Origin: Arthrobacter sp. Bi26
GTDB taxonomy: Bacteria > Actinomycetota > Actinomycetes > Actinomycetales > Micrococcaceae
Length of the DNA stretch: 35,388 bases
NCBI RefSeq assembly: GCF_918697925.1
Contig: NZ_CAKKMF010000008.1
Span: 51,384 to 86,771 of the forward strand
Direction of reading: 5' to 3'
Part shown: one piece after another, positions 7,034-15,166 of the stretch
How the letters are laid out: the number at the start of each line of letters is the position of its first letter
Numbering within the stretch: position 1 is the stretch's first letter
The notes under the pieces: generated by a model
Databases searched by the model: none
What the model saw: the letters and a program-made list of their open reading frames with translations, nothing else
Told to the model about the DNA's origin: nothing
Position numbers and translations under genes: made by a program

Positions 7034-8857
7034 CTACGCGAGGGTGGGACGTTTGGCGCTGTACATCTCCTCGATCACGTTCTCGAAGTCCTTGAGCACC
7101 TGCGCCCGCTTGACCTTCATGGAAGGGGTCAGATGGCCGGAGGCCTCGGTGAAGTCGGCCGGCACGATCCGGAAGGACTTGATCGCCTCAGCCTGGGACA
7201 CAGACTGGTTGGCGTGGTTGATGAGCTCCTGGACGGCGGCCTTGACCGTCGGGTGCCCGGCAGCCTCGGCAAGCGAGGTCGAGGCCGGGAGTCCGTGGCG
7301 GCCCAGCCAGCCGGGAAGGGCCTCTTCGTCCAGGGTCACAAGGGCGCCGATGAACGGGCGGTTGTCGCCCACCACGAGCACCTGCGAGACAAGCGCGTCC
7401 GCCCGGATCTGGTCTTCCAGCAGGGCAGGAACCACGTTCTTGCCGCCCGCCGTGACGATGATTTCCTTTTTGCGCCCCGTGATGGTCAGGAACCCCGCCT
7501 CGTCCAGCTGGCCGATGTCTCCCGTGCGGAACCAGCCGTCCTCGTCGAAGGTCGCGGCGGACAGGTCATCGCGCTTGTAGTAGCCGCGCATGACGCACAC
7601 GCCCTTGGTGAGGATCTCGCCGTCGTCCGCGATCCTGACGGAGTTGCCGGGAATCGGGGCGCCAACGGTGCCGATCTTGATCAGGTCCGGGGTGTTGACC
7701 GTGACCGGCGCCGTGGTTTCGGTCAGCCCGTACCCTTCCAGGATCTGCATGCCGATGCCTTGGAAGAAGTGGCCCAGCCGTTCGCCGAGCGGGCCGCCGC
7801 CGGAAACGGCATGGGCGACGTGCCCGCCCATGGCGGCCCGAAGCTTGCTGTACACGAGCTTGTCGAACAAGGCGTGCTTGAGCCTCAGCACGAGCCCCAC
7901 CTTGCCGGCCTGCCGGGCCCGGGAGAATTCGATGGCGGTGTCCGCAGCGCGGTGGAAGATGGCGCCCTTGCCGCCGTCCTCGGCCTTGGTCAGGGCGGAG
8001 TTGTAGACCTTTTCGAAGACGCGCGGGACGGCGAGGATGAAGGTCGGTTTGTAGCTCTGCAGATCCGGCAGCAGGTTCTTGATATCCGGTGTGTGCGCCA
8101 CCGTGACGCCGGCTGCGACGGCCAGCACGGAGATGAAGCGTGCGAAGACGTGGGCCATGGGCAGGAACATGATGGTCCTGGCCTGCTCGTGCACGATCTT
8201 GCCCAGCGACGTGACCAGGGCGTTCTCGGACAGTTCCACGAAATTGCCGTGGGTCAGCTCGCAGCCCTTGGGCCGGCCGGTGGTTCCTGAGGTGTAGATG
8301 ATCGTGGCGATATCGTTCAGGGACGCTTGGCCGCGCCGCGCTTCGAGCTCGGCGTCGCTGATGCCGGCTCCAGCCGCACGGACCTCCTCCAGGCTGTCGC
8401 CCTCGAGCTGCCAGACATGACGCAGGGCCGTGAGCCCTTCGGAGGTGGCGGCCTGACGGATGATGTCCTCGTGATGCGCGGATTCGCCGAACGCGGCTAC
8501 CGCGCCGGAATCGCCAAGGTTCCACGCCACCTGGGAGGGGGAGGAGGTCTCATAGATCGGGACCGAAACGGCGCCGGCGAACCAGATGGCGAAGTCGATC
8601 AGGGCCCATTCATACCGCGTGCGGGACATGATGCCCACGCGGTCGCCGGCCGCCACGCCGCTGGCCATGAGGCCCTTGGCCAGGGCCGACACGTCGGCCA
8701 GGAAATCCGTGGCGCGGACGTCCTGCCACTGGCCCGCCGCGTCGAGCCGCGAGAAAAGCGCAGGGTTGGAGGCCTTGGCCGCCTGGCGCACTACGAGATC
8801 GGTGACGTTGGTGTCCGGATCGACATTCACCAGTGGCGGGACAATGATTTCTCGCAC
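7034..8857 (-). CDS. fadD: Long-chain fatty acid--CoA ligase (FadD15-like)
   Basis: A 607-residue AMP-forming acyl-CoA synthetase (EC 6.2.1.3) that activates fatty acids to acyl-CoA through an acyl-adenylate. The P-loop signature YTSGTTGRPKG is at residues 188-198. Later motifs are EGYGLTETTAP, then WFRTGDIGQLDEAGFL and GRKKEIIVTAGGKN, which belongs to the mobile C-terminal domain. Its length fits the bacterial long-chain group related to FadD15 (Rv2187), which lies in the corresponding mycobacterial neighbourhood. The start is GTG 8857-8855, supported by AAGGAG (complement of 8863-8868) five bases upstream. No signal peptide is seen; membrane association would be peripheral. Chain-length preference cannot be read here. 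Confidence 0.93.
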   Translation of the reverse strand: MREIIVPPLVNVDPDTNVTDLVVRQAAKASNPALFSRLDAAGQWQDVRATDFLADVSALAKGLMASGVAAGDRVGIMSRTRYEWALIDFAIWFAGAVSVPIYETSSPSQVAWNLGDSGAVAAFGESAHHEDIIRQAATSEGLTALRHVWQLEGDSLEEVRAAGAGISDAELEARRGQASLNDIATIIYTSGTTGRPKGCELTHGNFVELSENALVTSLGKIVHEQARTIMFLPMAHVFARFISVLAVAAGVTVAHTPDIKNLLPDLQSYKPTFILAVPRVFEKVYNSALTKAEDGGKGAIFHRAADTAIEFSRARQAGKVGLVLRLKHALFDKLVYSKLRAAMGGHVAHAVSGGGPLGERLGHFFQGIGMQILEGYGLTETTAPVTVNTPDLIKIGTVGAPIPGNSVRIADDGEILTKGVCVMRGYYKRDDLSAATFDEDGWFRTGDIGQLDEAGFLTITGRKKEIIVTAGGKNVVPALLEDQIRADALVSQVLVVGDNRPFIGALVTLDEEALPGWLGRHGLPASTSLAEAAGHPTVKAAVQELINHANQSVSQAEAIKSFRIVPADFTEASGHLTPSMKVKRAQVLKDFENVIEEMYSAKRPTLA

Positions 8858-9078
8858 GACAGCTCCTTAGGTATCCATAGGCCCGCAAGGGGTACCGCTA
8901 AGCCTAGTATGCGGTTCCCCCAAGGTGTGTTCTGCGACACCTACTGGCCGGTAACTTTACGGGCGGGCCCGACTTTCCGCCAGTCTGGATGCTGCGGACA
9001 CCGGCGCGGCGTAATGCTCCGCGTCGTGCTGGCGCGTCGTGCTGCGGGGGCGTTCGCGGCTGCGGCGGTCCCGGCGAA

Positions 9079-9084
9079 TAGAAT
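9079..9084 (+). promoter_or_regulatory. -10 box giving a leaderless or near-leaderless glk transcript
   Basis: TAGAAT ends eight bases before ATG 9093, so transcription would begin at or within two bases of the start codon. The -35 region is weak. A GGGG run (9085-9088) could act as a short ribosome binding site if the true transcription start is further upstream. Confidence 0.5.
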
Positions 9085-9092
9085 GGGGCACC

Positions 9093-10184
9093 ATGCAGAC
9101 ACCAACACCTGGCCGGCAGCCCGGCCTGCGCGGCCGGACCGCCGCCTGGCGGAGCAGGACCGTGGCCGGAGCGGCGGCCGCCACGGCCGGGCACGACATC
9201 CGCTCACACCTGCGGCTGGGCCGCAAGGGCCTGGCGATCGGCGTCGACATCGGGGGAACCAAGGTTGCTGCCGGGGTGGTCGATGCCGAGGGCCGGATCC
9301 TCAGCCAGGCTAAACGCTCCACTCCGGGCAATGACCCGCGCGCCGTGGAGCAGGTCATTGTCGAGCTGGTCGAGGAACTGGGCGCCGGGCACCGGATCTG
9401 GTCGGTCGGCATCGGCGCCGCCGGCTGGATGGACCTCGACGGCGGTACCGTTCTCTTCAGCCCGCACCTGGCCTGGCGCAATGAACCGCTGCGCGAGAAC
9501 CTGCAGCGGCTGCTGCGCCGCCCCGTCCTGTTGACCAACGACGCCGATGCTGCCGCCTGGGCGGAATGGCGCTTCGGCGCCGGACAGGGACAGAACCGCC
9601 TGGTCTGCATCACCCTGGGCACCGGGATCGGCGGCGCCATGGTGATGGACGGACGGCTGGAACGCGGCCGCTTCGGCGTGGCGGGGGAGTTCGGCCACCA
9701 GATCATCATGCCGGGCGGGCACCGCTGCGAGTGCGGCAACCGCGGCTGCTGGGAACAGTACGCCTCAGGCAATGCGCTCGGCCGCGAGGCCAGGGAACTG
9801 GCCGCTGCTAATTCTCCGGTTGCCCAGGAGCTGCTCAAGGCTGTGGACGGAGACGTGGGACGGATCACGGGCGTGATTGTGACCGAGCTGGCCAAGGCCG
9901 GGGACCAGACCTCCTGCGAACTCCTCGAGGACGTCGGGGAATGGCTGGGCCTTGGCCTGGCGAACCTCGCAGCGGCCCTGGACCCCGGAAAGTTCGTGAT
10001 CGGCGGCGGACTGTGCGATGCCGGCGAGCTGCTGGTCGCGCCGGCCCGGAAGGCCTTCGCCCGGAACCTAACCGGCCGCGGTTTCCGCCCGGCGGCGGAG
10101 ATCGAACTGGCTGCCCTCGGACCCAACGCCGGACTGATCGGCGCGGCCGACCTCTCCCGGGTCAGCAGCCGGATGCACACGTAG
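9093..10184 (+). CDS. glk: ROK-family glucokinase
   Basis: A 363-residue sugar kinase, probably ATP:glucose 6-phosphotransferase (EC 2.7.1.2). VDIGGTK (51-57) is the phosphate-binding loop. TNDADAAAWAEW contains the catalytic aspartate region. LGTGIGGAMV binds ATP. The cysteine signature CECGNRGCWEQ is the zinc site of ROK proteins. No DNA-binding helix-turn-helix precedes the kinase, so it is an enzyme, not a ROK repressor. There is a basic, Ala-rich N-terminal extension of about 45 residues; a GTG codon at residue 24 is an alternative start. ATG 9093 is favoured by the -10 box just upstream. A frame extending back to 9039 has no support. Confidence 0.9.
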   Translation: MQTPTPGRQPGLRGRTAAWRSRTVAGAAAATAGHDIRSHLRLGRKGLAIGVDIGGTKVAAGVVDAEGRILSQAKRSTPGNDPRAVEQVIVELVEELGAGHRIWSVGIGAAGWMDLDGGTVLFSPHLAWRNEPLRENLQRLLRRPVLLTNDADAAAWAEWRFGAGQGQNRLVCITLGTGIGGAMVMDGRLERGRFGVAGEFGHQIIMPGGHRCECGNRGCWEQYASGNALGREARELAAANSPVAQELLKAVDGDVGRITGVIVTELAKAGDQTSCELLEDVGEWLGLGLANLAAALDPGKFVIGGGLCDAGELLVAPARKAFARNLTGRGFRPAAEIELAALGPNAGLIGAADLSRVSSRMHT

Positions 10185-10248
10185 CAGCGCGATGTAGCCA
10201 GCCCTGAGATACAGGCGGAGTAGCTGGTGGCCTAAATGAGCGGGTGGG

Positions 10249-10983
10249 CTAGATGCGCGCCCCGTCGTCGTGCTCGTCTTTCTCGCCGGGCAGCTTCATG
10301 ATCAGGAAGACCACTGCGGCCGCGAACGCGGCCACCATGCCAAGGATGGCCACCAGCGGCGCCGACCGCCAGAACATTGCCGAGAGCACGAGCGCAATCG
10401 GGCCGCCCACCGCGCCAATCCAGGCAAGGACAGTCATCGGATCTGCCCCGGCCAGGCTGGGCGGCTCCTCCGGGACGAACGCGCCGTCGTCGTCGTCGGG
10501 CTCGTAGTCGCGGGGGCCGGGCGCAGTATCCGGTATCTCGTTGGTGCCCGCAGCCGGCTGCCCCGGGGCCGGGGCGAGGCGCTCCTTGGCGGAGAGCTCG
10601 ATCGGTGCGGCGCCGGAGAGGCCCAACGGGTCAAAATCCCGGAACGTCCGACCCGGAGGGGAACCAGCGCCGGAACCAGCGCCGGAGCCAGCGCCGGAGC
10701 CGGCCCCGCCGCCGGCAGCGCTTTCGGTTCCGTCGGCCGGCCCGCCGGTTGCCTCGTCCCCGGCTGCCCCGACCCCTTCAAGCCTGGCGACGAGATCCAG
10801 CCAGACGGCGTCGTCGTCGGCCAACTGTGCGTCCGAGGCGGGGGAGTCCTGGGACTCATCGGCCTGGGACTCAGGGGGCTGGGGCTCCTGGTGCGCGGTG
10901 GCGTCCGGGCCGGAGTGCCGGGCATCGGCGGGGTCCGGGTCCGGAGTCTCGGGATCCGGGAGGTCGGGGTCTGGTTTAGTCAT
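10249..10983 (-). CDS. Conserved actinobacterial acidic, proline-rich protein with two C-terminal membrane helices
   Basis: A 244-residue protein of unknown function. The start is ATG 10983-10981, which overlaps the stop of the upstream hydrolase gene by eight bases; a longer frame to 11064 would run further into that gene. Residues 1-60 are dominated by Asp, Pro, Glu and Gln. A Gly-Ala-Gly-Ser repeat follows. After an acidic stretch (YEPDDDDGAFVPEEPPSL) come two membrane helices near the C-terminus (VLAWIGAVGGPIALVLSAMF and an Ala/Val-rich second helix) and a charged tail. The motif of Pro/Glu residues just before DPMTVLAW resembles a widespread actinobacterial small membrane family. Overlap with two alpha/beta hydrolase genes suggests one transcript. 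Confidence 0.75.
   Translation of the reverse strand: MTKPDPDLPDPETPDPDPADARHSGPDATAHQEPQPPESQADESQDSPASDAQLADDDAVWLDLVARLEGVGAAGDEATGGPADGTESAAGGGAGSGAGSGAGSGAGSPPGRTFRDFDPLGLSGAAPIELSAKERLAPAPGQPAAGTNEIPDTAPGPRDYEPDDDDGAFVPEEPPSLAGADPMTVLAWIGAVGGPIALVLSAMFWRSAPLVAILGMVAAFAAAVVFLIMKLPGEKDEHDDGARI
10661..10708 (-). repeat. 12-bp tandem repeat coding for GAGS units
   Basis: Four copies of a 12-bp unit (plus strand GARCCAGCGCCG, the last copy diverged) lie head to tail inside the acidic membrane protein gene. They encode Gly-Ala-Gly-Ser repeats, probably a flexible linker. Copy number may vary between strains by slippage. Confidence 0.8.
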
Positions 10984-11779
10984 TGGCCGTGTCCTTCCGG
11001 CTGGCGCGGGCCGCGCCCGGACTGGCTGCGGAGGCAACGGACCGGACAAATTCGGCTGTGCCATGGAAGATCTCGGGCGCGTCGTTGTCCATAGTAGCCA
11101 CGTGGTAGCTGTTTTCCAGACGGACCACCTCGAGCGGGGCGTTGGTCAACCCGCGGCGCAGGGCCACCATGCTGGATTCGGACACCACATGATCCACTGC
11201 TGAACGGTACACCCGGACAGGAGCCGTGATGCGGGGCAGCAGGCGCACGGTGTCCTTGAACATCTTGTTGAGCTCGTGCGCCGCGGCCACCGGCGTGCGC
11301 GGGTAGGCACCCTCATCCATGTCCGGCTTGAGGATGTCATTGGCGATCGCAGGGGTGCTCTTGAGGACGAACTTCAGGACGCCGGCCAGCGGGGCACGGG
11401 GATCATCGATGACCAGGCCGGGGTTGACCACCACAACCCCCGCCACGGGACGGGTGGCCGCAATCCGCAACGCCAGGGCACCGCCCATTGACAACCCCGC
11501 CACGACCACGATGTCGCATTCTTCCGCTAGCTCCAGGTAGGCCGCGTCCAGGGCCGCATGCCAGTCCTGCCAGCGGGTCTTGGCCAGCTCCTGCCAGCTC
11601 GTTCCGTGCCCCGGCAGCAGGGGCAGCCGGACGGCGAACCCGGCACCGGCCAGCGACGACGCCCAGTCCCGCACACCGTGCGGGCTGCCGGTGAAGCCGT
11701 GGGACACCACGACGCCGGTCCGGGGGCCGGTTCCCGTGAACGGGCTGCTGAACGGCGAGTGGTCCGGAAGGATGCTCAT
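10976..11779 (-). CDS. Alpha/beta hydrolase, carboxylesterase/lipase type (copy 1)
   Basis: A 267-residue hydrolase. The oxyanion region is VSHGFTGSPHG, the nucleophile elbow is GLSMGG with Ser97, and the likely acid and base are Asp196 (SAVDHVV) and His226 (SYHVATMD). This is the arrangement of Est30-like carboxylesterases and monoacylglycerol lipases. LPGHGTSWQELAKTRWQDW is also typical. No signal peptide is seen, so it acts in the cytoplasm. The start overlaps the stop of the upstream paralogue by four bases (ATGA), and the stop overlaps the next gene by eight. Neighbouring acyltransferase and acyl-CoA ligase genes suggest lipid turnover, but the substrate is unknown. Confidence 0.88.
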   Translation of the reverse strand: MSILPDHSPFSSPFTGTGPRTGVVVSHGFTGSPHGVRDWASSLAGAGFAVRLPLLPGHGTSWQELAKTRWQDWHAALDAAYLELAEECDIVVVAGLSMGGALALRIAATRPVAGVVVVNPGLVIDDPRAPLAGVLKFVLKSTPAIANDILKPDMDEGAYPRTPVAAAHELNKMFKDTVRLLPRITAPVRVYRSAVDHVVSESSMVALRRGLTNAPLEVVRLENSYHVATMDNDAPEIFHGTAEFVRSVASAASPGAARASRKDTAND

Positions 11780-12591
11780 GTGGTCTCCGAGGGGGCGGTG
11801 GGCGGCATGGTGGACCGTGTGTGGGTGGCGTGGGCGTGCTGAAGGAAGAAGCGGACTGATTCTTCAAAGAGTAGCGGCGCATCGGCGTCCAGGGTGGCAA
11901 CGTGCCCGCTGTGCGGCAGCGGGATCACGGTGAGTTCCCGGGATCCGAGCCTCCTGCGCAGCAGCGCCAGGGACGACGGCGGGACCACGGCGTCGGTGGC
12001 CGACTTAAAGACCAGGGCAGGAGCCTGCACTGCCGGCAGGTCCCGCAGGGTCGCGGAGAACAGCCGGCGCAGCTGGTGGACGGCGGCCAACGGCGTCAGC
12101 GAGTAGTCGCCGTCGTCGGTGGCGGCCGCCGTGGAATTCTCCTCCTGAAGCGGCATGGTGGTGCGCTGGAAGTATTTGAGCAGTCCCACGATCCTGACCC
12201 TGCGGTCATAGAAGCTCAGGCCGGGGTTGACTGCGGCCACGCCGGCCACGCTGTGGCGGGCCGCGGTGCGCAGCGCTATGGTGCCGCCCATGGACAGCCC
12301 CGCGACGTAGCAGTCGTTGGTCCGGGCGGCCAGGTCCAGGTACGCCGTTTCAAAGCTCGTGTACCAGTCCTGCCAGCGCTGCCGGGCGAGATCCCGCCAG
12401 TGGGTGCCATGCCCGGGCAGCAGTGGCACCGATACCGCGAAGCCCTGGGCGGCGAGGTGGTGGGCCCACGGCAGGACGCTGTGCGGGCTGCCCGTGAAGC
12501 CGTGGCAGATGGCCACGCCGGTCCGGGCGTTGGGGCCGTGGCCGGGGTAGCTGAAAGCGGCGGGCGCCGGGGGAGTGCTGCTTTCAGTCAT
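11776..12591 (-). CDS. Alpha/beta hydrolase, carboxylesterase/lipase type (copy 2)
   Basis: A 271-residue paralogue of the next gene downstream. It shares the blocks CHGFTGSPHSV, VPLLPGHGTHW, RQRWQDWY and AVNPGLSFYD. The catalytic triad is inferred as Ser100 (GLSMGG), Asp200 (SATDAVV) and His230 (HSGHVATLD). No secretion signal is present. Its TGA overlaps the start of copy 1 by four bases. It is first in a three-gene minus-strand operon read from the gap at 12592-12704, which it shares with the divergent acyltransferase gene. The tandem arrangement implies an old duplication; the cap regions (about 130-170) differ most, suggesting different substrates. Confidence 0.88.
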   Translation of the reverse strand: MTESSTPPAPAAFSYPGHGPNARTGVAICHGFTGSPHSVLPWAHHLAAQGFAVSVPLLPGHGTHWRDLARQRWQDWYTSFETAYLDLAARTNDCYVAGLSMGGTIALRTAARHSVAGVAAVNPGLSFYDRRVRIVGLLKYFQRTTMPLQEENSTAAATDDGDYSLTPLAAVHQLRRLFSATLRDLPAVQAPALVFKSATDAVVPPSSLALLRRRLGSRELTVIPLPHSGHVATLDADAPLLFEESVRFFLQHAHATHTRSTMPPTAPSETT

Positions 12592-12704
12592 GAGCCCATC
12601 GTGTCACCCTTGGCGGCAAAACTCACTAGAGTAAGGTGTCCATTGAAGTCCTGGCCGGACCCGATTTGGGCGGCCGGCCAGACGCCTTCCGGAGAGGTCA
12701 CCGA

Positions 12705-13556
12705 GTGTTTTATTGGTTCATGAAGACGTTTGTCCTGGGACCGGTGCTGAAGCTGCTGTTCCGGCCCTGGGTCAAGGGCCTGGACAACGTCCCGGCCGAG
12801 GGCGCCGCGATCCTGGCCTCGAACCACCTCTCCTTCTCGGATTCCATCTTCATGCCGGTCATGGTGCCGCGGCCCGTCGCATTCCTGGCAAAATCCGAAT
12901 ACTTCACCGGCACCGGGATCAAGGGCAGGCTGACCGCCGCCTTCTTCCGGCTCACCAACCAGCTCCCCATGGACAGGTCCGGGGGAGCCGCGTCCGCGCA
13001 GTCCCTGAACGCTGGCATGGACGTACTCAGGAACGGCTCGCTCCTGGGCATCTATCCCGAGGGGACACGCAGCCCCGACGCGCGCCTCTACCGCGGCAAG
13101 GTGGGCGTTGCCCGCCTGGCGCTGCAGGCCCGTGTACCGGTCATTCCCGTGGCGATGATCGGAACGGACAAAGTCCAGCCGATCGGCAAGCGCGTCCCCA
13201 ATATCCGTCGCATCGGCATGATCTTTGGCGAACCGCTCGACTTCAGCCGCTACTACGGGATGGAGGATGACCGGCTGGTCCAGCGTTCGGTGACTGACGA
13301 GATCATGTATGAACTCATGCGGCTGTCCGGTCAGGAATACGTGGACGAGTACGCCGCCGTCGTGAAGCTCCGCCTGGCGGGCAAAGCGCAGGAAGCAGCG
13401 CCGGACAAGGCCTCCGCGGGCCCCGATGCGGCGCAGGAAGCGCCCGCCGACAAAGCCGCCGACAAAACATCAGAAAAAACGCCAGACAACGCTCACAACC
13501 CCGGTGCGCCGACGGCGGCCACGGAAGACGGCCCCGAGGTTCCCGGGACTGCCTAA
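12705..13556 (+). CDS. plsC: 1-acyl-sn-glycerol-3-phosphate acyltransferase (PlsC family)
   Basis: A 283-residue protein of the lysophosphatidate acyltransferase family (EC 2.3.1.51 likely), which adds the second acyl chain in phosphatidate synthesis at the membrane. The catalytic HX4D motif is NHLSFSD with His41 and Asp46. The phosphate-binding block is YPEGTRSPD (EGTR 119-122), and VPVIPVAMIGTDKV follows. The start is GTG 12705, with GGAGAGG (12691-12697) seven bases upstream; the frame continues to 12636 without support. The last 60 residues are a Lys/Ala/Asp/Pro-rich tail, probably disordered. It matches Rv2182c in the mycobacterial order. TAGAGT at 12627-12632 may be its -10 box, with no convincing -35. 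Confidence 0.9.
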   Translation: MFYWFMKTFVLGPVLKLLFRPWVKGLDNVPAEGAAILASNHLSFSDSIFMPVMVPRPVAFLAKSEYFTGTGIKGRLTAAFFRLTNQLPMDRSGGAASAQSLNAGMDVLRNGSLLGIYPEGTRSPDARLYRGKVGVARLALQARVPVIPVAMIGTDKVQPIGKRVPNIRRIGMIFGEPLDFSRYYGMEDDRLVQRSVTDEIMYELMRLSGQEYVDEYAAVVKLRLAGKAQEAAPDKASAGPDAAQEAPADKAADKTSEKTPDNAHNPGAPTAATEDGPEVPGTA

Positions 13557-13632
13557 CTGGCGCCACGGGTGCCATGTGACGGCAACGGAGCAGTCAATGA
13601 CAGGCAGGGCCGCCGAACCTCGTTGGGGCAAC

Positions 13633-13638
13633 TATCCT
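13633..13638 (+). promoter_or_regulatory. -10 box for leaderless aroG transcript
   Basis: TATCCT ends six bases before GTG 13645. The only purine run (AGAGGG) touches the start codon and cannot serve as a ribosome binding site, so a leaderless mRNA is the simplest reading. Confidence 0.5.
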
Positions 13639-13644
13639 TAGAGG

Positions 13645-15036
13645 GTGACCGAGCTATCTGAGAAACCAGTTTCCCCGCTGACCAGCACCGCCCAGAGCGG
13701 AGCCGCCAACTATCCCGGACTGGACAACTGGCGGGAACTCCCGGCCTCGCAGCAGCCCACGTGGTCCGACCCGGCTGTGTTTGAGGCGTCCGTCAAGGAA
13801 CTTTCCGTCCTCCCGCCCCTCGTGTTCGCCGGCGAAGTGGACATCCTTCGTGAACGGCTCGCCGCTGCCGCGCAGGGCAAGGCATTCCTGCTCCAAGGCG
13901 GCGACTGCGCCGAGACCTTCGAAGCGGCGACGGCGGACAAGATCAGCGCACGCGTCCGGACCATCCTCCAGATGGCCGTCGTCCTCACCTACGGTGCGGC
14001 CATGCCCGTCATCAAGATGGGCCGCATGGCTGGCCAGTTCGCCAAGCCCCGCTCCTCCAACGACGAAACGCGCGAGGGCGTCACCCTGCCGGCCTACCGC
14101 GGCGACATCGTTAACGGCTACGACTTCACACCCGCTTCCCGCGCCCACGACGCCGGCCGGATGCTGAAGGCTTACCACACCTCCGCCTCGACGCTGAACC
14201 TGATCCGTGCCTTCACCCAGGGTGGCTTCGCGGACCTGCGCCTGGTGCACCAGTGGAACAAGGGCTTCACCGAAAACCCGGCGCACGCCCGCTACGAGTC
14301 CCTGGCCCGGGACATCGACCGCGCCATCAAGTTCATGTCCTCCTGCGGCGCCGACTTCGAGGCACTCAAGCGCGTGGAATTCTACGCCAGCCACGAGGCG
14401 CTGCTGCTGGACTATGAGCGCGCCCTGACCCGCATCGATTCGCGCACGGGGCTGCCCTACGACACCTCGGCGCACTTCCTGTGGATCGGGGAGCGCACCC
14501 GCGAGCTGGACCATGCACACGTTGACTTCCTCTCCCGCGTCCGTAACCCGATCGGCGTGAAGCTCGGCCCGTCAACGAGCGGCGACGACGCCCTGCGCCT
14601 GATAGACAAACTGGATCCGGACCGGGAGCCCGGCCGGCTTACCTTCATCACCCGCATGGGCGCCAGCAACATTCGCGAGAAGCTGCCGGCGATCGTCGAA
14701 CGCGTCACCGCCTCCGGGGCTCAGGTCCTGTGGGTCACCGACCCCATGCATGGCAACACGGTCACCTCGCCCAACGGCTACAAGACCCGCAATTTCGACG
14801 ACGTCATCGACGAAGTGCGCGGATTCTTCGAAGTCCACCACGCGCTCGGCACCGTCCCCGGCGGCCTGCACGTGGAGATGACCGGCGACGACGTCGCCGA
14901 ATGCCTCGGCGGAGCCGACCCGATCGACCAGGAAGCCTTCCTGGACCGCTACGAGTCGGTCTGCGATCCGCGCCTGAACCACATGCAGTCGCTCGAAATG
15001 GCGTTCCTTGTGGCCGGAGCCCTCGCCAAGCGCTGA
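13645..15036 (+). CDS. aroG: Class II 3-deoxy-7-phosphoheptulonate (DAHP) synthase
   Basis: A 463-residue enzyme (EC 2.5.1.54) that condenses phosphoenolpyruvate and erythrose 4-phosphate, the first step of the shikimate pathway to aromatic amino acids. It is the plant/actinobacterial class II type: LLQGGDCAETF supplies the metal-binding cysteine, and KPRSSNDETREG, PAYRGDIVNGYDF, KLGPSTSGDD, WVTDPMHGNT and HVEMTGDDVAECLGG are all present. Length and motifs are complete. The first 20 residues are variable. It lies between plsC and the kinase gene, matching Rv2178c beside pknL in mycobacteria. Class II enzymes are usually feedback-controlled by aromatic amino acids. I see no leader-peptide attenuator, consistent with a leaderless start. 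Confidence 0.96.
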   Translation: MTELSEKPVSPLTSTAQSGAANYPGLDNWRELPASQQPTWSDPAVFEASVKELSVLPPLVFAGEVDILRERLAAAAQGKAFLLQGGDCAETFEAATADKISARVRTILQMAVVLTYGAAMPVIKMGRMAGQFAKPRSSNDETREGVTLPAYRGDIVNGYDFTPASRAHDAGRMLKAYHTSASTLNLIRAFTQGGFADLRLVHQWNKGFTENPAHARYESLARDIDRAIKFMSSCGADFEALKRVEFYASHEALLLDYERALTRIDSRTGLPYDTSAHFLWIGERTRELDHAHVDFLSRVRNPIGVKLGPSTSGDDALRLIDKLDPDREPGRLTFITRMGASNIREKLPAIVERVTASGAQVLWVTDPMHGNTVTSPNGYKTRNFDDVIDEVRGFFEVHHALGTVPGGLHVEMTGDDVAECLGGADPIDQEAFLDRYESVCDPRLNHMQSLEMAFLVAGALAKR

Positions 15037-15094
15037 CCCGCGGCACTAATCGACAACAGAATTCGCTGAAAAACGCAGACAATAACGCTGCTAA

Positions 15095-15133
15095 AAAAGC
15101 TCCGCCCGGCTGATGCAGCCGGGCGGAGCTTTT
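15095..15133. terminator. Bidirectional terminator between aroG and pknL
   Basis: A perfect 17-bp stem (15095-15111 with 15117-15133) and a 5-base loop are flanked by A-run and T-run ends. It acts as an intrinsic terminator for both convergent genes. Confidence 0.93.
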
Positions 15134-15166
15134 ATGTGGAGCAGGTCTGCCTTGAGCCGCGTGCGG

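Noticed and set aside
8327..9313. Plus-strand open frame of 328 residues opposite the start of fadD
   Set aside because: It has no domain, overlaps the well-supported fadD and glk genes, and has no ribosome binding site.
10661..10708. Non-coding satellite repeat
   Set aside because: The 12-bp period is a multiple of three and in frame with GAGS codons of a plausible gene.
12636..12704. Upstream extension of the plsC frame
   Set aside because: GTG 12705 has a good ribosome binding site, and the extension lies in the divergent promoter region and lacks family similarity.
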